A stretch of 64,000 nt of DNA from Kutzneria buriramensis (GCF_003387475.1 NZ_QUNO01000017.1:232628-296627); one strand, 5' to 3'; shown: positions 17,280-26,379, numbered from the stretch's first letter. Notes: a model not told the origin generated them from the letters alone. Numbers and translations are program-made.

Positions 17280-18507
17280 TCGGCACGTGATCGTCGTCGA
17301 CCTCGGCTTCGGCGACGCCGGCAAGGGCGCGACCGTGGACTGGTTGTGCGCCAACGGATCCGTCGCCGCCGTCGTGCGATTCAACGGCGGCGCCCAGGCC
17401 GCCCACAACGTCATCGCCGACGGCCGACACCACCGGTTCTCCCAATTCGGCGCCGGCACCCTCACCGGCACTCCGACCCTCTTGTCACGGCACATGCTCG
17501 TAGAACCCATCGCACTCGCAACGGAATCCGTCGAACTCGCCCGACTCGGAGTCCCCGACCCCTTGGGCCTACTGCACATCGACGGCGACGCATTGCTCAC
17601 GACCCCCATCCACGTGGCGGCGAACCGGGCGCGGGAGGACGCCCGGGGCGCCGCCCGCCACGGCTCGTGCGGCAAGGGCATCGGCGAGACCGCCGCCTAC
17701 GCCCTGACCCACCGCGCCCCCACCGTCGCCGACTGCCGCGACCCGGCAGAACTCGCCCGACTACTGGACGCCCTCGCTCGCCACTACGAACCGCTCATCG
17801 GCGACCGCTTCGACTCCGTCACCGCCCTGGTCACCCTCTACCGCGACTTCGCCGCCGCCACACGAATCGTCACCCAGGACGCACTGGCCACCTTCGCCGC
17901 CCACGGCCGCCTGGTTTTCGAAGGCGCCCAAGGAGTCCTACTAGACGAATGGCGTGGCCTACACCCCCACACCACATGGTCCACAGTGGAACCCCGCTAC
18001 GCCCGCGCCATGATCGCGGCCCTGGGCGAACGCCCTTACGTCCTAGGCGTAACCCGCACCTACCTCACCCGCCACGGCGCCGGCCCCTTCCCCACCGAGG
18101 ACAAAGACCTACGCCTACCCGAACCCCACAACGCCACCGGCGAGTACCAGGGCGCCTTCCGCGTAGGCCATTTCGACCCCATCCTGCTCCGCTACGCCAT
18201 CGAGGCCTCCGGCGGCATAGACGGCCTAGCCGTCACCCACCTCGACCAGCACACCAACGTCCGCTCCGCCACCGCCTACAACACCCCCGACGGCATCATC
18301 ACCGCCCTCCCCTGCGGCCCTTGGCAAGACCTCACCCACCAGGCCCACCTCACCCGCCTACTTGCCACGGCCCGCCCCATCCTCGAAGACCTCCCCGACC
18401 CCGCCACCACCATCCCCACCCACCTACAAGTCCCAGTCGTCCTCACCTCGCACGGCCCCGACCGCCTCGACCGCAGGCTCCCCACCACCGCAGGTGCGGC
18501 AAGATAA
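17266..18507 (+). CDS. Divergent adenylosuccinate synthetase (PurA-fold) paralogue
   Basis: 413 residues, close to PurA length (~430). PurA joins IMP and aspartate using GTP. Retained here: the P-loop-like GDAGKG (16-21) with catalytic Asp17, His47 in GGAQAAHN (PurA GGHNAGHT), FEGAQGVLLD, TRHGAGPFPTE (~268-278) and the C-terminal SHGPDR. Changed: GDEGKG to GDAGKG, TTGRGIG to SCGKGIG, the nucleotide-base strand TKLD to THLD, and above all the aspartate-binding loop. PurA's GATTGRRRRTGW appears as NATGEYQGAFRVGHF (289-303) with the Arg cluster gone. So the ligase chemistry looks intact while the amino-acid partner, and perhaps the base, has changed. ATG 17266 lies inside the previous gene. Confidence 0.82.
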   Translation: MALADRHVIVVDLGFGDAGKGATVDWLCANGSVAAVVRFNGGAQAAHNVIADGRHHRFSQFGAGTLTGTPTLLSRHMLVEPIALATESVELARLGVPDPLGLLHIDGDALLTTPIHVAANRAREDARGAARHGSCGKGIGETAAYALTHRAPTVADCRDPAELARLLDALARHYEPLIGDRFDSVTALVTLYRDFAAATRIVTQDALATFAAHGRLVFEGAQGVLLDEWRGLHPHTTWSTVEPRYARAMIAALGERPYVLGVTRTYLTRHGAGPFPTEDKDLRLPEPHNATGEYQGAFRVGHFDPILLRYAIEASGGIDGLAVTHLDQHTNVRSATAYNTPDGIITALPCGPWQDLTHQAHLTRLLATARPILEDLPDPATTIPTHLQVPVVLTSHGPDRLDRRLPTTAGAAR

Positions 18508-18511
18508 ACCG

Positions 18512-19174
18512 GTGCCACCAGAGGACACCGCGCTACCACCCCAGTCAGCCGTCTCCATCGACGTGCTCACCCTGCGGTTCTGGCCCGACGACGACACCGT
18601 CCACCTCGGTGTCGCCCCTCGCGCGCATCCCCCCTTCCTCGGTGACCTCGCCCTCCCCGGCGTCCTCCTCACCCGCGGCGCCCGCCTGGCCGACGACGCC
18701 CGCCGCGCCGTAACCACCAAACTCGGCGTCCCCACCCCCTCGATAGCCGCCGTCGGCCAACTCATCACCTTCGACGAACCCAACCGCGACCCCCGCGGCC
18801 CCACCCTCTCGATAGCCATGTGGGCGGTCTGCACTCAGACGGACGCAGACAACACGCAGACCGTCTGGCCCCCTCTGACCGCCGTCCCCACACTGGCCTT
18901 CGACCACACCGCCATCCTCACCCACTGCCGCCCCCTCCTCGCCGCCAAACTCTGGTCCGACCTCCCCTTCACCAGGGCCCTCCTCGGCACCCGCTTCTCC
19001 GCCACCCGCGCCGTCACCCTCACCGCCGCCCTCCGCGGCGAACGCCCCGACCCCGGCAACCTCAACCGCCTCATGGCCGGCATCCCCACCCTCCACCGCA
19101 CCCCCGACCGCGTCCGCTCCCACCCCACCGGCCGCCCCGCCGCCATCTGGACCTTCGAAGACGAGGGAAACTGA
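18512..19174 (+). CDS. NrtR-like regulator (degenerate NUDIX domain plus winged helix)
   Basis: 220 residues from GTG 18512, 4 bases after the PurA-like stop. The N-terminal half follows the NrtR/ADP-ribose NUDIX-fold pattern: VSIDVLTLRFWPDDDTVHL, FLGDLALPGVLL and FDEPNRDPRGPTLSIAMWAV. The NUDIX box (GX5EX7REUXEEXGU) has lost all its glutamates (GVLLTRGARLADDARRAVTT), so hydrolysis is not expected and ligand sensing is. The C-terminal half, from LAFDHTAILTHC through FTRALLGTRFSATRAVTLTA to GRPAAIWTF, matches the NrtR winged helix. Inference: it senses a nucleotide-like compound linked to the PurA-like enzyme and binds 16310-16330. Its codons favour C-ending and CTA triplets, unlike flanking genes. 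Confidence 0.75.
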   Translation: MPPEDTALPPQSAVSIDVLTLRFWPDDDTVHLGVAPRAHPPFLGDLALPGVLLTRGARLADDARRAVTTKLGVPTPSIAAVGQLITFDEPNRDPRGPTLSIAMWAVCTQTDADNTQTVWPPLTAVPTLAFDHTAILTHCRPLLAAKLWSDLPFTRALLGTRFSATRAVTLTAALRGERPDPGNLNRLMAGIPTLHRTPDRVRSHPTGRPAAIWTFEDEGN

Positions 19175-19225
19175 GGACGAGCAACAGACGAGGCCGAGGC
19201 AGGCACAACAGAGGTGACAGCAGAG

Positions 19226-19365
19226 CGAAGGCGAAGCCGAGCGACAGACCAGCACACCGGCCAGGCGAAGGCGAAGCCGAGCGGCAGACCAGCACACCGG
19301 CCAGGCGGAGACGAAGCCGAGCGGCAGACCAGCACACCGGCCAGGCGAAGGCGAAGCCGAGCCCC
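19226..19365. repeat. 40-bp tandem repeat, three full copies and a partial fourth
   Basis: Units begin at 19226, 19266, 19306 and 19346 with CGAAGGCGAAGCCGAGCGGC and end with AGACCAGCACACCGGCCAGG. Copies differ at only a few positions. The array runs into a composite GC-rich element (19366-19452) built of CGAAG, GCCCGAAGGGGGG and GGGGCGAAGCCCC-type pieces, which also occurs downstream of the two tRNA genes. The stretch 19175-19504 contains no credible gene. Confidence 0.9.
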
Positions 19366-19465
19366 CGAGGGCGATGCGAAGCGAGCCCGAAGGGGGGTGC
19401 AGGGGGGCGAAGCCCCTCCTGCCTTGGGGTGTGGGGCGAGAGCCCCACAAGTGGCCGGAACGAGA

Positions 19466-19496
19466 ACGGCCCGCGCCCTCCGCGGGCACGGGCCGT
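19466..19496 (-). terminator. ssrA terminator hairpin
   Basis: ACGGCCCG (19466-19473) pairs with CGGGCCGT (19489-19496) around an inner GCCC...GGGC. It lies 8 bases beyond the tmRNA 3' end on the minus strand. Confidence 0.65.
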
Positions 19497-19504
19497 CCAA
19501 CGAG

Positions 19505-19876
19505 TGGAGGTGCCGGGAATCGAACCCGGGTCCTCTGTCGCCTCATCAGGGCTTCTCCGTGTGCAGTCCGCTGTGTCTCTGCTCGGCCCCACCGTTCACG
19601 CGGACGAGACGGTGTGACGGGCCCAGTCGCTGTGGTTGTCCCGCAGTCCCCCGCGACCGGGTTCTGCGGTTTAGCCTCCTAGCTGATGCCGGCTACCGGG
19701 TCGGAGGCGCTCCCGGGCCGACAGCGTTGCTCAGGCTGCTCAGGCAGCGAGAGCGAACGCGCGCTGACTGTTCGTCTTGGCGCTTATTGGTTTGCGGCGA
19801 CGCTTGAAGGTGGTCTCTCGCCTGCACCTACACGCTTCCCCTGACTCAACGTCCAAAGTCGAAACCGTTCACCCCC
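19505..19876 (-). ncRNA. ssrA: tmRNA (trans-translation RNA)
   Basis: 372 nt. The tRNA-like ends pair: 5' GGGGGUG (from 19876) with 3' CACCUCC ending at 19506 and discriminator A at 19505; CCA is not encoded. The 5' part has the conserved GAACGGTTTCGACTTT, and the 3' part the T-arm CCGGGTTCGATTCCCGG. The tag reading frame on the minus strand around 19738-19780 reads AKTNSQRAFALAA then TGA, the usual ALAA degradation signal. It frees stalled ribosomes together with SmpB, which is encoded 1.2 kb upstream on the same strand. Confidence 0.95.
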
Positions 19877-19934
19877 TGGTCGTGGGTCTGACATCCGCAA
19901 GCATAACGCGTGGGCGATCTCGGTTCATCCCGGT

Positions 19935-20813
19935 TCACGCGGCGGCGGAGCCGCCGGCGATGAGGGTGACGGAGACGGCGGCCAGCGCGAGGCCGACGCG
20001 TTGGACGCGGCCGGTGCGTTCGCCGAGGACGAGGCGGGCCATGAGCACGGTGGCGGCGGGGTAGAGCGAGGTCAGGACGCTGACGACGGCGAGCAGGCCG
20101 GTGCGGAGCGCGAGGAGGAACGCGGTGTTGCAGACGGCGTCGAGCAGGCCGGCGGTGATGGTGAGGGCGATGGCCGAACGTTCCGGGATACGGAATTGGC
20201 CGCCGACGAGGGCGGCGGCGAGGACCAGGGCCGTGGCGGTGCCGCGGGACACGACGAGCGGCCACAGTCCGCTGTCGGCCGGTAGCTGGTCGAGCAGCAC
20301 GAAGTAGACGGCGAAGGCGGCGCCGGAGCCGACGGTAAGCCAGCCGACGCGGGCGGTGAACCGCACGGGCCCGGCTTCGTCGACGGCGGTGCGTTCTTCG
20401 CGGCTGACGAGCACGACGGCGATGACGGCGAGCAGCGCGCCGCCGATGGCAATGGCACCCAGCGACTCGCCCGTGACGAGCCCGAAGATCAGCGGCAGGC
20501 CGGCGACCAGCAGCGCGGTCAGCGGGGACACGACGTTCATGGGGCCGGTGGCCAAAGCGCTGTAGAACCAGATGATGGCCAGGCCGTTGGCGGCGCCGGC
20601 GATCATGGCGATGACCAGGTCGACGCCGCCGAGCTGGCCGCCGGCGAACGGAGCCGCGAGCAGCAGCCCGGCGAGACCGACGGGGTAGGTGACGAGCACG
20701 ACCCGCAGCACGTGGGTGCGTCGGGACGCGAGCCCGCCGACGAAGTCGCTCAGCCCGTACCCCAGCGCCGCCACCAGCGCGAACACCATCGATCCCACGG
20801 CCATATTGTCCAT
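19935..20813 (-). CDS. EamA/DMT-superfamily transporter
   Basis: 292 residues from ATG 20813 (20804 is an alternative) with ten predicted transmembrane helices in two EamA repeats of five. The repeats start at VFALVAALGYGLSDFVGG and GWLTVGSGAAFAVYFVLLDQ; the end of repeat two has SLYPAATVLMARLVLGER, a standard EamA segment. Such drug/metabolite transporters move amino acids, nucleosides or other small molecules across the membrane. The gene lies between ssrA and smpB but looks functionally unrelated to them. Confidence 0.88.
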   Translation of the reverse strand: MDNMAVGSMVFALVAALGYGLSDFVGGLASRRTHVLRVVLVTYPVGLAGLLLAAPFAGGQLGGVDLVIAMIAGAANGLAIIWFYSALATGPMNVVSPLTALLVAGLPLIFGLVTGESLGAIAIGGALLAVIAVVLVSREERTAVDEAGPVRFTARVGWLTVGSGAAFAVYFVLLDQLPADSGLWPLVVSRGTATALVLAAALVGGQFRIPERSAIALTITAGLLDAVCNTAFLLALRTGLLAVVSVLTSLYPAATVLMARLVLGERTGRVQRVGLALAAVSVTLIAGGSAAA

Positions 20814-20971
20814 CAACGGCGATATTTGCGGAATCCTTACCCGGATGCCGGACAGATCACACCAAAGCTACTCCATTCGAGTGAATCCCGCGACCTGGGC
20901 GTCAGACTTGGCCCCGGAACCCCTCCATCACGGTGAGGTCGTCCACTCCCGCACGACGGCCCCACCCGGAG

Positions 20972-21005
20972 GCCCCCGTTCACCCCCAGGCTTGAGGACG
21001 GGGGC
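20972..21005 (+). terminator. GC-rich hairpin between EamA and smpB genes
   Basis: GCCCCCGT (20972-20979) pairs with ACGGGGGC (20998-21005), followed by TTCTTT on the plus strand. No plus-strand gene immediately precedes it, so it may be a remnant or insulate against antisense reading. Confidence 0.5.
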
Positions 21006-21014
21006 TTCTTTACG

Positions 21015-21062
21015 CGAAAAAACAGCCGGGCAGACCCCAGAACTGGGTCTTCCCGGCTGTTC
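21015..21062 (-). terminator. Intrinsic terminator of the smpB operon
   Basis: GAACAGCCGGG...CCCGGCTGTT with an inner GACCC/GGGTC pairing, followed on the minus strand by TTTTTT (21015-21020 region). A textbook rho-independent terminator placed 30 bases past the smpB stop. Confidence 0.88.
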
Positions 21063-21091
21063 TCACGTCATCGCGGCGAACCGCGAACTGC

Positions 21092-21571
21092 TCAGTCCCG
21101 ACGGCCCTTGGCCCAGCGGCCCATGGCGCGGACGGTCTCGCGCTCGGCGTCCCGCTTGGCCAGCGTCTGCCGCTTGTCGTAGGCCTTCTTGCCCTTGGCC
21201 AGCGCCAGCTCGACCTTGACCTTGCCGTCCTTGAAGTACATGGACAGCGGCACCAGGCTCAGGCCGCTCTCCTTGGTCTTGCCGATGAGCTTGAGGATCT
21301 CGCTCTTGTGCAGCAACAGTTTCCGGTTGCGGCGCGGCTCGTGGTTGGTCCACGTGCCCATCTCGTACTCGGTGATGTGCAGCCCGCGCAGCCACACCTC
21401 GCCGTCGTCGACGGTGGCGAAGGCGTCCACAAGGGACGCCCGCCCCGCCCGCAGGCTCTTCACCTCGGTGCCCATGAGCACGACACCGCACTCGTAGGTG
21501 TCCACGATGGAGTAGTCGTGGCGCGCCTTGCGGTTGGTCGCGATGGCCTTGCGGCCCTGTTCCTTGGGCAT
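21092..21571 (-). CDS. smpB: SsrA-binding protein SmpB
   Basis: 159 residues. Family hallmarks are all present: [36 protein letters not shown], the [24 protein letters not shown] core (here [20 protein letters not shown]) and the basic C-terminal tail [20 protein letters not shown] that reads the empty mRNA channel. SmpB delivers tmRNA to stalled ribosomes. It is the last gene of the prfB-ftsE-ftsX-smpB run, as in other actinobacteria. Confidence 0.97.
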   Translation of the reverse strand: MPKEQGRKAIATNRKARHDYSIVDTYECGVVLMGTEVKSLRAGRASLVDAFATVDDGEVWLRGLHITEYEMGTWTNHEPRRNRKLLLHKSEILKLIGKTKESGLSLVPLSMYFKDGKVKVELALAKGKKAYDKRQTLAKRDAERETVRAMGRWAKGRRD

Positions 21572-21604
21572 GATCCGATTTTACGTCCGCGCGACAACCG
21601 GTTA

Positions 21605-22507
21605 CTACAGCCGCACGTACAGGCGGAGCGTCACGTAGCCGGTGATGGCCGAGATGACCGCGGCGACACCGACCAGGATCGGCGAGATGGCCACCACGTC
21701 CAGCAGGTCCAGCCGCGGCAGCACGCCGGAGGCGATCGGCCCGGACAGCGCCGAGTCCAGGAAGAACACCTTGGCCGCGCCGAGCCCCACGATGCCGAGG
21801 ATGGAGCCGATGATGCCGGCGACCACGGCCTCGATGAGGAACGGCAGCTGGGTGTACCAGCGGGTCGCGCCGACCAGGCGCATGATGCCGACCTCGACCC
21901 TTCGGGTGAACGCCGACACCTGGATCGTGTTGGATATCAGCAGCACCGCCGCCGCGGCCTGCACCAGCGCGATCAGGAACGTCGCGTAGCGCACCGAGTC
22001 GAGGATGCCGAAGAAGCGCTGGAGGAACACGCCCTGGTCGTCGACGGTCTTCACGCCGGGCTTGCCGGTGAACGCCTTGACCAGCGCGTCCGCCTTGCTC
22101 GGGTCGGTCAGCTTGACCTGCAGCGTCGCCGGCAGCGACTCGGGCCGGGTCAGCCGCAGCAGCTCCGGCTCGGCCTGGAACAGCTGCTGGAACCGCTGGA
22201 AGCTCTGGTCCCGGTTCTGGAAGGTGACCGTCTCGACGTTGCTCGAGCCCTGCAGCTGGCGCTGGAGGTCGGCGCAGATCGACGTCGAGCAGTTCTTGTC
22301 GTTGGCGCTGATGTCGTCGGTGAGGCTCACCATGACCTGCACCTTGTCGGAGTAGATCAGCTGCATCTTGTCGATCATGCGGACGATGAGCAGACCACCG
22401 CCGAGCAGGCCGAGCGAGATCGCCGTGGTCAGGATCATCGCGACGGTCATCGTGATGTTCCGGCGCAGACCGGTGATCACTTCGCTGAAGACGAAACTGG
22501 CACGCAT
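21605..22507 (-). CDS. ftsX: Cell-division permease-like protein FtsX
   Basis: 300 residues: cytoplasmic N-terminus, TM1 (~20-43), a large extracellular loop (~45-170) and three further helices in the FtsX/MacB domain, ending in a short cytoplasmic tail. The loop is the part that contacts peptidoglycan hydrolases (RipC-type NlpC/P60 enzymes in actinobacteria). The motif ISNTIQVSAFTRRVEVGIMR, continuing LVGAT, is diagnostic. With FtsE it forms the ABC-type switch that activates wall hydrolysis at division. 33 bases from smpB. Confidence 0.95.
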   Translation of the reverse strand: MRASFVFSEVITGLRRNITMTVAMILTTAISLGLLGGGLLIVRMIDKMQLIYSDKVQVMVSLTDDISANDKNCSTSICADLQRQLQGSSNVETVTFQNRDQSFQRFQQLFQAEPELLRLTRPESLPATLQVKLTDPSKADALVKAFTGKPGVKTVDDQGVFLQRFFGILDSVRYATFLIALVQAAAAVLLISNTIQVSAFTRRVEVGIMRLVGATRWYTQLPFLIEAVVAGIIGSILGIVGLGAAKVFFLDSALSGPIASGVLPRLDLLDVVAISPILVGVAAVISAITGYVTLRLYVRL

Positions 22508-22570
22508 CGGGGTTGACGTTCCTTGGCTCGGGGATTCGGCCCGCGGGGGACGGGCAGGGCTGGTGGGCTG

Positions 22571-23260
22571 CTAGCGGCCTACTCCGTAGACGCCCCTGGC
22601 GTCGTCACGGATGACCTTGCCGTGGTCGAGCTCCACCACCCGGCGGCGCATCGAGTCGACGATGGAGTGGTCGTGCGTGGCCATCAGGACCGTCGTGCCG
22701 GTGCGGTTGATCCGCTCCAGCAGAAGCATGATGTCCTGGCTGGTGTCGGGGTCCAGGTTTCCGGTCGGCTCGTCGGCGATGAGCACCAGCGGCCGGTTCA
22801 CGAACGCGCGGGCGATGGCCACCCGCTGCTGCTCGCCGCCGGACAGCTCCGTCGGCATGCGGTCGGCCTTGCCGTCCAGGCCGACCAGCTGCAGCACCTC
22901 GGGCACGACCTTCTGGATGGTGTGCCGGGGCTTGCCGATGACCTCGAGCGCGAACGCCACGTTCTCGGCGACGGTCTTGGTCGGCAGCAGCCGGAAGTCC
23001 TGGAAGACGCAGCCGATGGACTGGCGCAGCCGGGGCACCCGGCGCCGGGCCATCTTGGCCACGTCGAAGTTGGAGACGTAGACGCGTCCCTTGCTCGGCA
23101 CCTCTTCGCGCAGCAGCAGGCGCAGGAAGGTCGACTTCCCGGAGCCGGACGGGCCGATGAGGAACACGAACTCGCCCTTGCCCATCTCGACACTCACGTT
23201 GTCGAGCGCGGGCCGGGTCGAGGTCTTGTAGACCTTGGTCACGTGTTCAAGCCGGATCAC
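22571..23260 (-). CDS. ftsE: Cell-division ATP-binding protein FtsE
   Basis: 229 residues. [20 protein letters not shown] begins the NBD; Walker A is [14 protein letters not shown], the signature [14 protein letters not shown] and Walker [14 protein letters not shown]. The length and the compact ABC without extensions are standard for FtsE. It energises FtsX at the septum. GTG/ATG start at 23260 and 63-base gap to ftsX; one operon. Confidence 0.95.
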   Translation of the reverse strand: MIRLEHVTKVYKTSTRPALDNVSVEMGKGEFVFLIGPSGSGKSTFLRLLLREEVPSKGRVYVSNFDVAKMARRRVPRLRQSIGCVFQDFRLLPTKTVAENVAFALEVIGKPRHTIQKVVPEVLQLVGLDGKADRMPTELSGGEQQRVAIARAFVNRPLVLIADEPTGNLDPDTSQDIMLLLERINRTGTTVLMATHDHSIVDSMRRRVVELDHGKVIRDDARGVYGVGR

Positions 23261-23367
23261 GGTCCAGGAGCGTACCCGCGACCGTTACCGGGTCGACATC
23301 TAGCCCCGTCCGGGTGACATTTTCCCAGGTTCGGCTCACGCCGATTTTACGAACACCCGGGGTTTCG

Positions 23368-24495
23368 TCACTGCCCGGAGCTGCGCCGCCACCGAATGCC
23401 GGCCTCCAGGAAGCCGTCGATGTCGCCGTCGAGCACCGCCGACGGGTTGCCCACCTCGAACTCGGTGCGCAGGTCCTTGACCATCTGGTACGGGTGCAGC
23501 ACGTACGAGCGCATCTGGTTGCCCCAGCTGGAGCCGCCGTCGCCCTTCAGGGCGTTGATCTTGGCCTGCTCCTCCTGCCGGCGCCGCTCGAGCAGCTTCG
23601 CCTGGAGCACGGCCATCGCGGACGCCTTGTTCTGCAGCTGCGAGCGCTCGTTCTGGCAGGACACCACGATGCCGGTCGGGATGTGGGTCAGCCGGACCGC
23701 CGAGTCGGTGGTGTTGACGCCCTGGCCGCCGGGGCCGGAGGAGCGGTAGACGTCGACGCGCAGGTCCTTCTCGTCGATGTCCACGTGGTCGGTCTGCTCG
23801 ACCACCGGCACCACCTCGACGCCGGCGAACGACGTCTGGCGGCGGCCCTGGTTGTCGAACGGGGAGATGCGCACCAGCCGGTGCGTGCCCTGCTCCACCG
23901 ACAGCGTGCCGTAGGCGTACGGGGCCTTGACCTGGAACGTCGCCGACTTGATGCCCGCCTCTTCGGCGTAGGACGTGTCGTAGACCTCGGTCGGGTAGCC
24001 GTGCCGCTCGGCCCAGCGCAGGTACATCCGCATGAGCATCTCGGCGAAGTCGGCCGCGTCCACGCCGCCGGCCTCGGAGCGCACGGTGACCAGCGCCTGG
24101 CGCTCGTCGTACTCGCCGGACAGCAGGGTGCGGACCTCGAGCTGGGCGATCTCCTCGCGCAGCTTGGCCCGGTCGGCGTCGGCCTCGGCCACGCTGTCGG
24201 CGTCCTCGGCGTCCTCGGCCAGCTCGTAGAGCACGGCCACATCGTCCAGCCGCTGGCGGACGCCGCTGACGCGGCGCAGCTCGCCCTGCTTGTGCGAGAG
24301 CTGGCTGGTGACCTGCTGCGCGGTCTCGACGTCGTCCCACAGATCCGGACGGGCCGCGTCGGCCTCCAGCCGCTCGATGTCCGCGCGCAGCTTGTCCAGG
24401 TCCATGACGGCCTCGACACTCGCCAGGGTCGCGGACAATTCCTTGAGGTCGGCTTCGACGTCCGGGTTCACAATCCCCAAGATTACGTCAGCCAT
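23368..24495 (-). CDS. prfB: Peptide chain release factor 2
   Basis: 375 residues. The SPF tripeptide that reads UGA/UAA ([11 protein letters not shown]) and the catalytic GGQ at residues 256-258 ([16 protein letters not shown]) identify RF2. The frame is continuous: the programmed +1 frameshift used in E. coli prfB is absent, as is common in actinobacteria. It heads the prfB-ftsE-ftsX-smpB cluster. ATG at 24495. Confidence 0.97.
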   Translation of the reverse strand: MADVILGIVNPDVEADLKELSATLASVEAVMDLDKLRADIERLEADAARPDLWDDVETAQQVTSQLSHKQGELRRVSGVRQRLDDVAVLYELAEDAEDADSVAEADADRAKLREEIAQLEVRTLLSGEYDERQALVTVRSEAGGVDAADFAEMLMRMYLRWAERHGYPTEVYDTSYAEEAGIKSATFQVKAPYAYGTLSVEQGTHRLVRISPFDNQGRRQTSFAGVEVVPVVEQTDHVDIDEKDLRVDVYRSSGPGGQGVNTTDSAVRLTHIPTGIVVSCQNERSQLQNKASAMAVLQAKLLERRRQEEQAKINALKGDGGSSWGNQMRSYVLHPYQMVKDLRTEFEVGNPSAVLDGDIDGFLEAGIRWRRSSGQ

Positions 24496-24519
24496 GGCTA
24501 ACGCTGCGCGCTCGGGTCG

Positions 24520-24547
24520 GGGGTGCGGGGGCGAAGCCCCCGCAGGA
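24520..24547. repeat. Dispersed GGGGGCGAAGCCCCC element near prfB
   Basis: GTGCGGGGGCGAAGCCCCCG is a self-complementary hairpin-forming block of the same type found beside ssrA and the two tRNA genes. It lies in the prfB/PadR gap and could terminate the PadR transcript's upstream neighbour or act as a REP-like unit. Confidence 0.6.
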
Positions 24548-24614
24548 CTCTGAGGGCGACGTGGTCCACGCTTTCCGCGGACACACGTGCCCCCGAGCCC
24601 TCGCTCTTCCCTAT

Positions 24615-25115
24615 TCAGCTGGTCGGAATGCTCTCCAGAAGCTTGAGCACCGCCTTGGCGTGGGCGAGCGCGAACTCGGCCACCGCCTTGGCGTACGGGT
24701 CCTCCGCGGTCTTCGCGGCGCTCCGGTGGGTCTCCTGCTCCGCCCCGTAGACCACCTTGGCGGAATCGACCAGGCCGGCACGCTGCTTGGGCGTCAGCGA
24801 GCTGGCGTGCACGAGCCGCAGGATCAGCGGCGAGCGCAGGTGGTCGGGACCGGGTTCGGTGGTCAGCCAGGTCTTGAAGGCCTTCTTGCCGGCCGCGGTG
24901 ATCACGTACTGCTGGCTGGAGCGCGGGCCCTGCTTGCCCAACTTGAGCAGACCCTGCTCGGCCAGCGCCGGCAGTTCCCGGTAGACCTGGCTGCGGGTGA
25001 CGCTGAAGAACGCGCCGAAGCGCTCACCGGCCGCAGTGACCAGCTGCCCGCCGGTCTTGGGACCGTCGTGCAGCAATCCGAGCAGTGCAGCGGCAGTTGC
25101 GTTCAGTTCAGACAC
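24615..25115 (-). CDS. PadR-family transcriptional regulator
   Basis: 166 residues from GTG 25115; the open frame continues upstream but that part has no coding character. The winged helix reads [20 protein letters not shown] with the recognition segment [20 protein letters not shown] and wing [15 protein letters not shown]. The C-terminal helical region is the PadR_C type ([17 protein letters not shown]). It is divergent from the oligopeptide transporter operon, which is a possible target. The gap holds two GTCCACA(A/G)TGG motifs but no clear dyad. Confidence 0.82.
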   Translation of the reverse strand: MSELNATAAALLGLLHDGPKTGGQLVTAAGERFGAFFSVTRSQVYRELPALAEQGLLKLGKQGPRSSQQYVITAAGKKAFKTWLTTEPGPDHLRSPLILRLVHASSLTPKQRAGLVDSAKVVYGAEQETHRSAAKTAEDPYAKAVAEFALAHAKAVLKLLESIPTS

Positions 25116-25384
25116 ACCACTACGGTGCCACGCCCGCGCGCGGCTGTCCACAATGGTCTGCCGTTCAGTCCACAGTGGCTGATCACCGAATGGCCTTGTC
25201 GTTGCGCCGTCCGGAGCAGCGTGTATGCCCTTCGTTACCCAATCGGCGCAAGAATCCGGCCGGAGGAGGGTGGCGGGAACTGGGAGTAAGCCGCAGAATC
25301 CCCCGGGTGACCGCTCCGACCACCACTGTCTCATCCTTCCACCGACGGGCGCGGATCCGTTCCGCCGTTGGGAGGAGCTAGCCG

Positions 25385-26365
25385 ATGTTCGGCTTCCTGG
25401 TTCGCCGACTGATCAATTACATCGTGCTCTGCGTGGTGGCGACATTCCTGTCCTTCACGCTGTCCTCGGTCTCGTTCGACCCGTTGAGCCTGCTCAGGCA
25501 GCACAACCCGCCGCCGCCCGCCGCGACGATCGAGGCCAAGCGCGCCGAACTCCATCTGGACCAGCCGATCCCGCAACGCTTCCTGACCTGGGGCGAAGGC
25601 GTGCTGCACGGGGATTTCGGCACGACCACCACCGATCACCAGATCACCGACGAGCTGTGGCGCCGGGTCGGCGTGAGCCTTCGGCTGTTTCTGCTGGGCA
25701 TCACCATCGGCATCCTGCTGGGCGTGCTGATCGGCGTCGGCAGCGCGATCAGGCAGTACAAGCTGTTCGACTACATCTCGACCTTCTTCTCCTATGTGAT
25801 CCTCGCAACCCCGGTGCTGGTGCTGGGCCCGCTGGTGAAACAGGTGGCACAGGCCATCAACAACGCCACCGGCAGCGAATGGCTCCAGTTCACCGGTGAG
25901 TACAGCGGAACTCTCGATCCCAATGCCGGCTGGCTGGCCTCGTTCGACGAGCGGCTGCGCTTCCTGATCGTGCCGACGGTGACCATCGTCCTGGGCCAGA
26001 TCGCCTATTACAGCCGTTATCAGCGCAGCGCCATGCTGGACGTGCTGGGCAGCGACTTCCTCCGCACGGCGCAGGCGAAGGGCCTCACCCGGCGGCGCGC
26101 GCTGTTCAAGCACGGCCTGCGCACCGCGCTGATCCCGATGGCCACCTTGTTCGCCTTCGGTTTCGGCCTGCTGGTGGTGGGCGGCGTGTTCACCGAGACC
26201 ATCTTCAACTGGCAGGGCATGGGGGCCTGGCTGGTGCAGGGCATCAACGACCAGGACACCAACGTGACCGCGACGGTCACGCTGTTCGTCGCCGTCTGCG
26301 TGCTGCTGTCGGGCTGGCTGTCCGATGTGCTGTACGCGCTGCTCGACCCGCGGATCCGGGTGTAG
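25385..26365 (+). CDS. Oligopeptide/dipeptide ABC transporter permease (OppB/DppB type)
   Basis: 326 residues, six transmembrane helices. The N-terminus [20 protein letters not shown], the first periplasmic stretch with [20 protein letters not shown], and the EAA loop ([20 protein letters not shown]) are characteristic. ATG at 25385 with GGGAGGAG upstream. First gene of a four-gene operon encoding a peptide-type importer. The 269-base region before it (25116-25384) carries promoters for both directions; I see no clear operator. Confidence 0.92.
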   Translation: MFGFLVRRLINYIVLCVVATFLSFTLSSVSFDPLSLLRQHNPPPPAATIEAKRAELHLDQPIPQRFLTWGEGVLHGDFGTTTTDHQITDELWRRVGVSLRLFLLGITIGILLGVLIGVGSAIRQYKLFDYISTFFSYVILATPVLVLGPLVKQVAQAINNATGSEWLQFTGEYSGTLDPNAGWLASFDERLRFLIVPTVTIVLGQIAYYSRYQRSAMLDVLGSDFLRTAQAKGLTRRRALFKHGLRTALIPMATLFAFGFGLLVVGGVFTETIFNWQGMGAWLVQGINDQDTNVTATVTLFVAVCVLLSGWLSDVLYALLDPRIRV

Positions 26366-26379
26366 GAGGCCAGAGACAC

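Noticed and set aside
18820..19617. Open frames running through the repeat and tmRNA region
   Set aside because: They translate the 40-bp repeats and the tmRNA and end in nonsense; the structural RNA call explains the sequence better.
23368..24495. Programmed frameshift in prfB
   Set aside because: The RF2 frame is continuous from start to stop with no early in-frame UGA.
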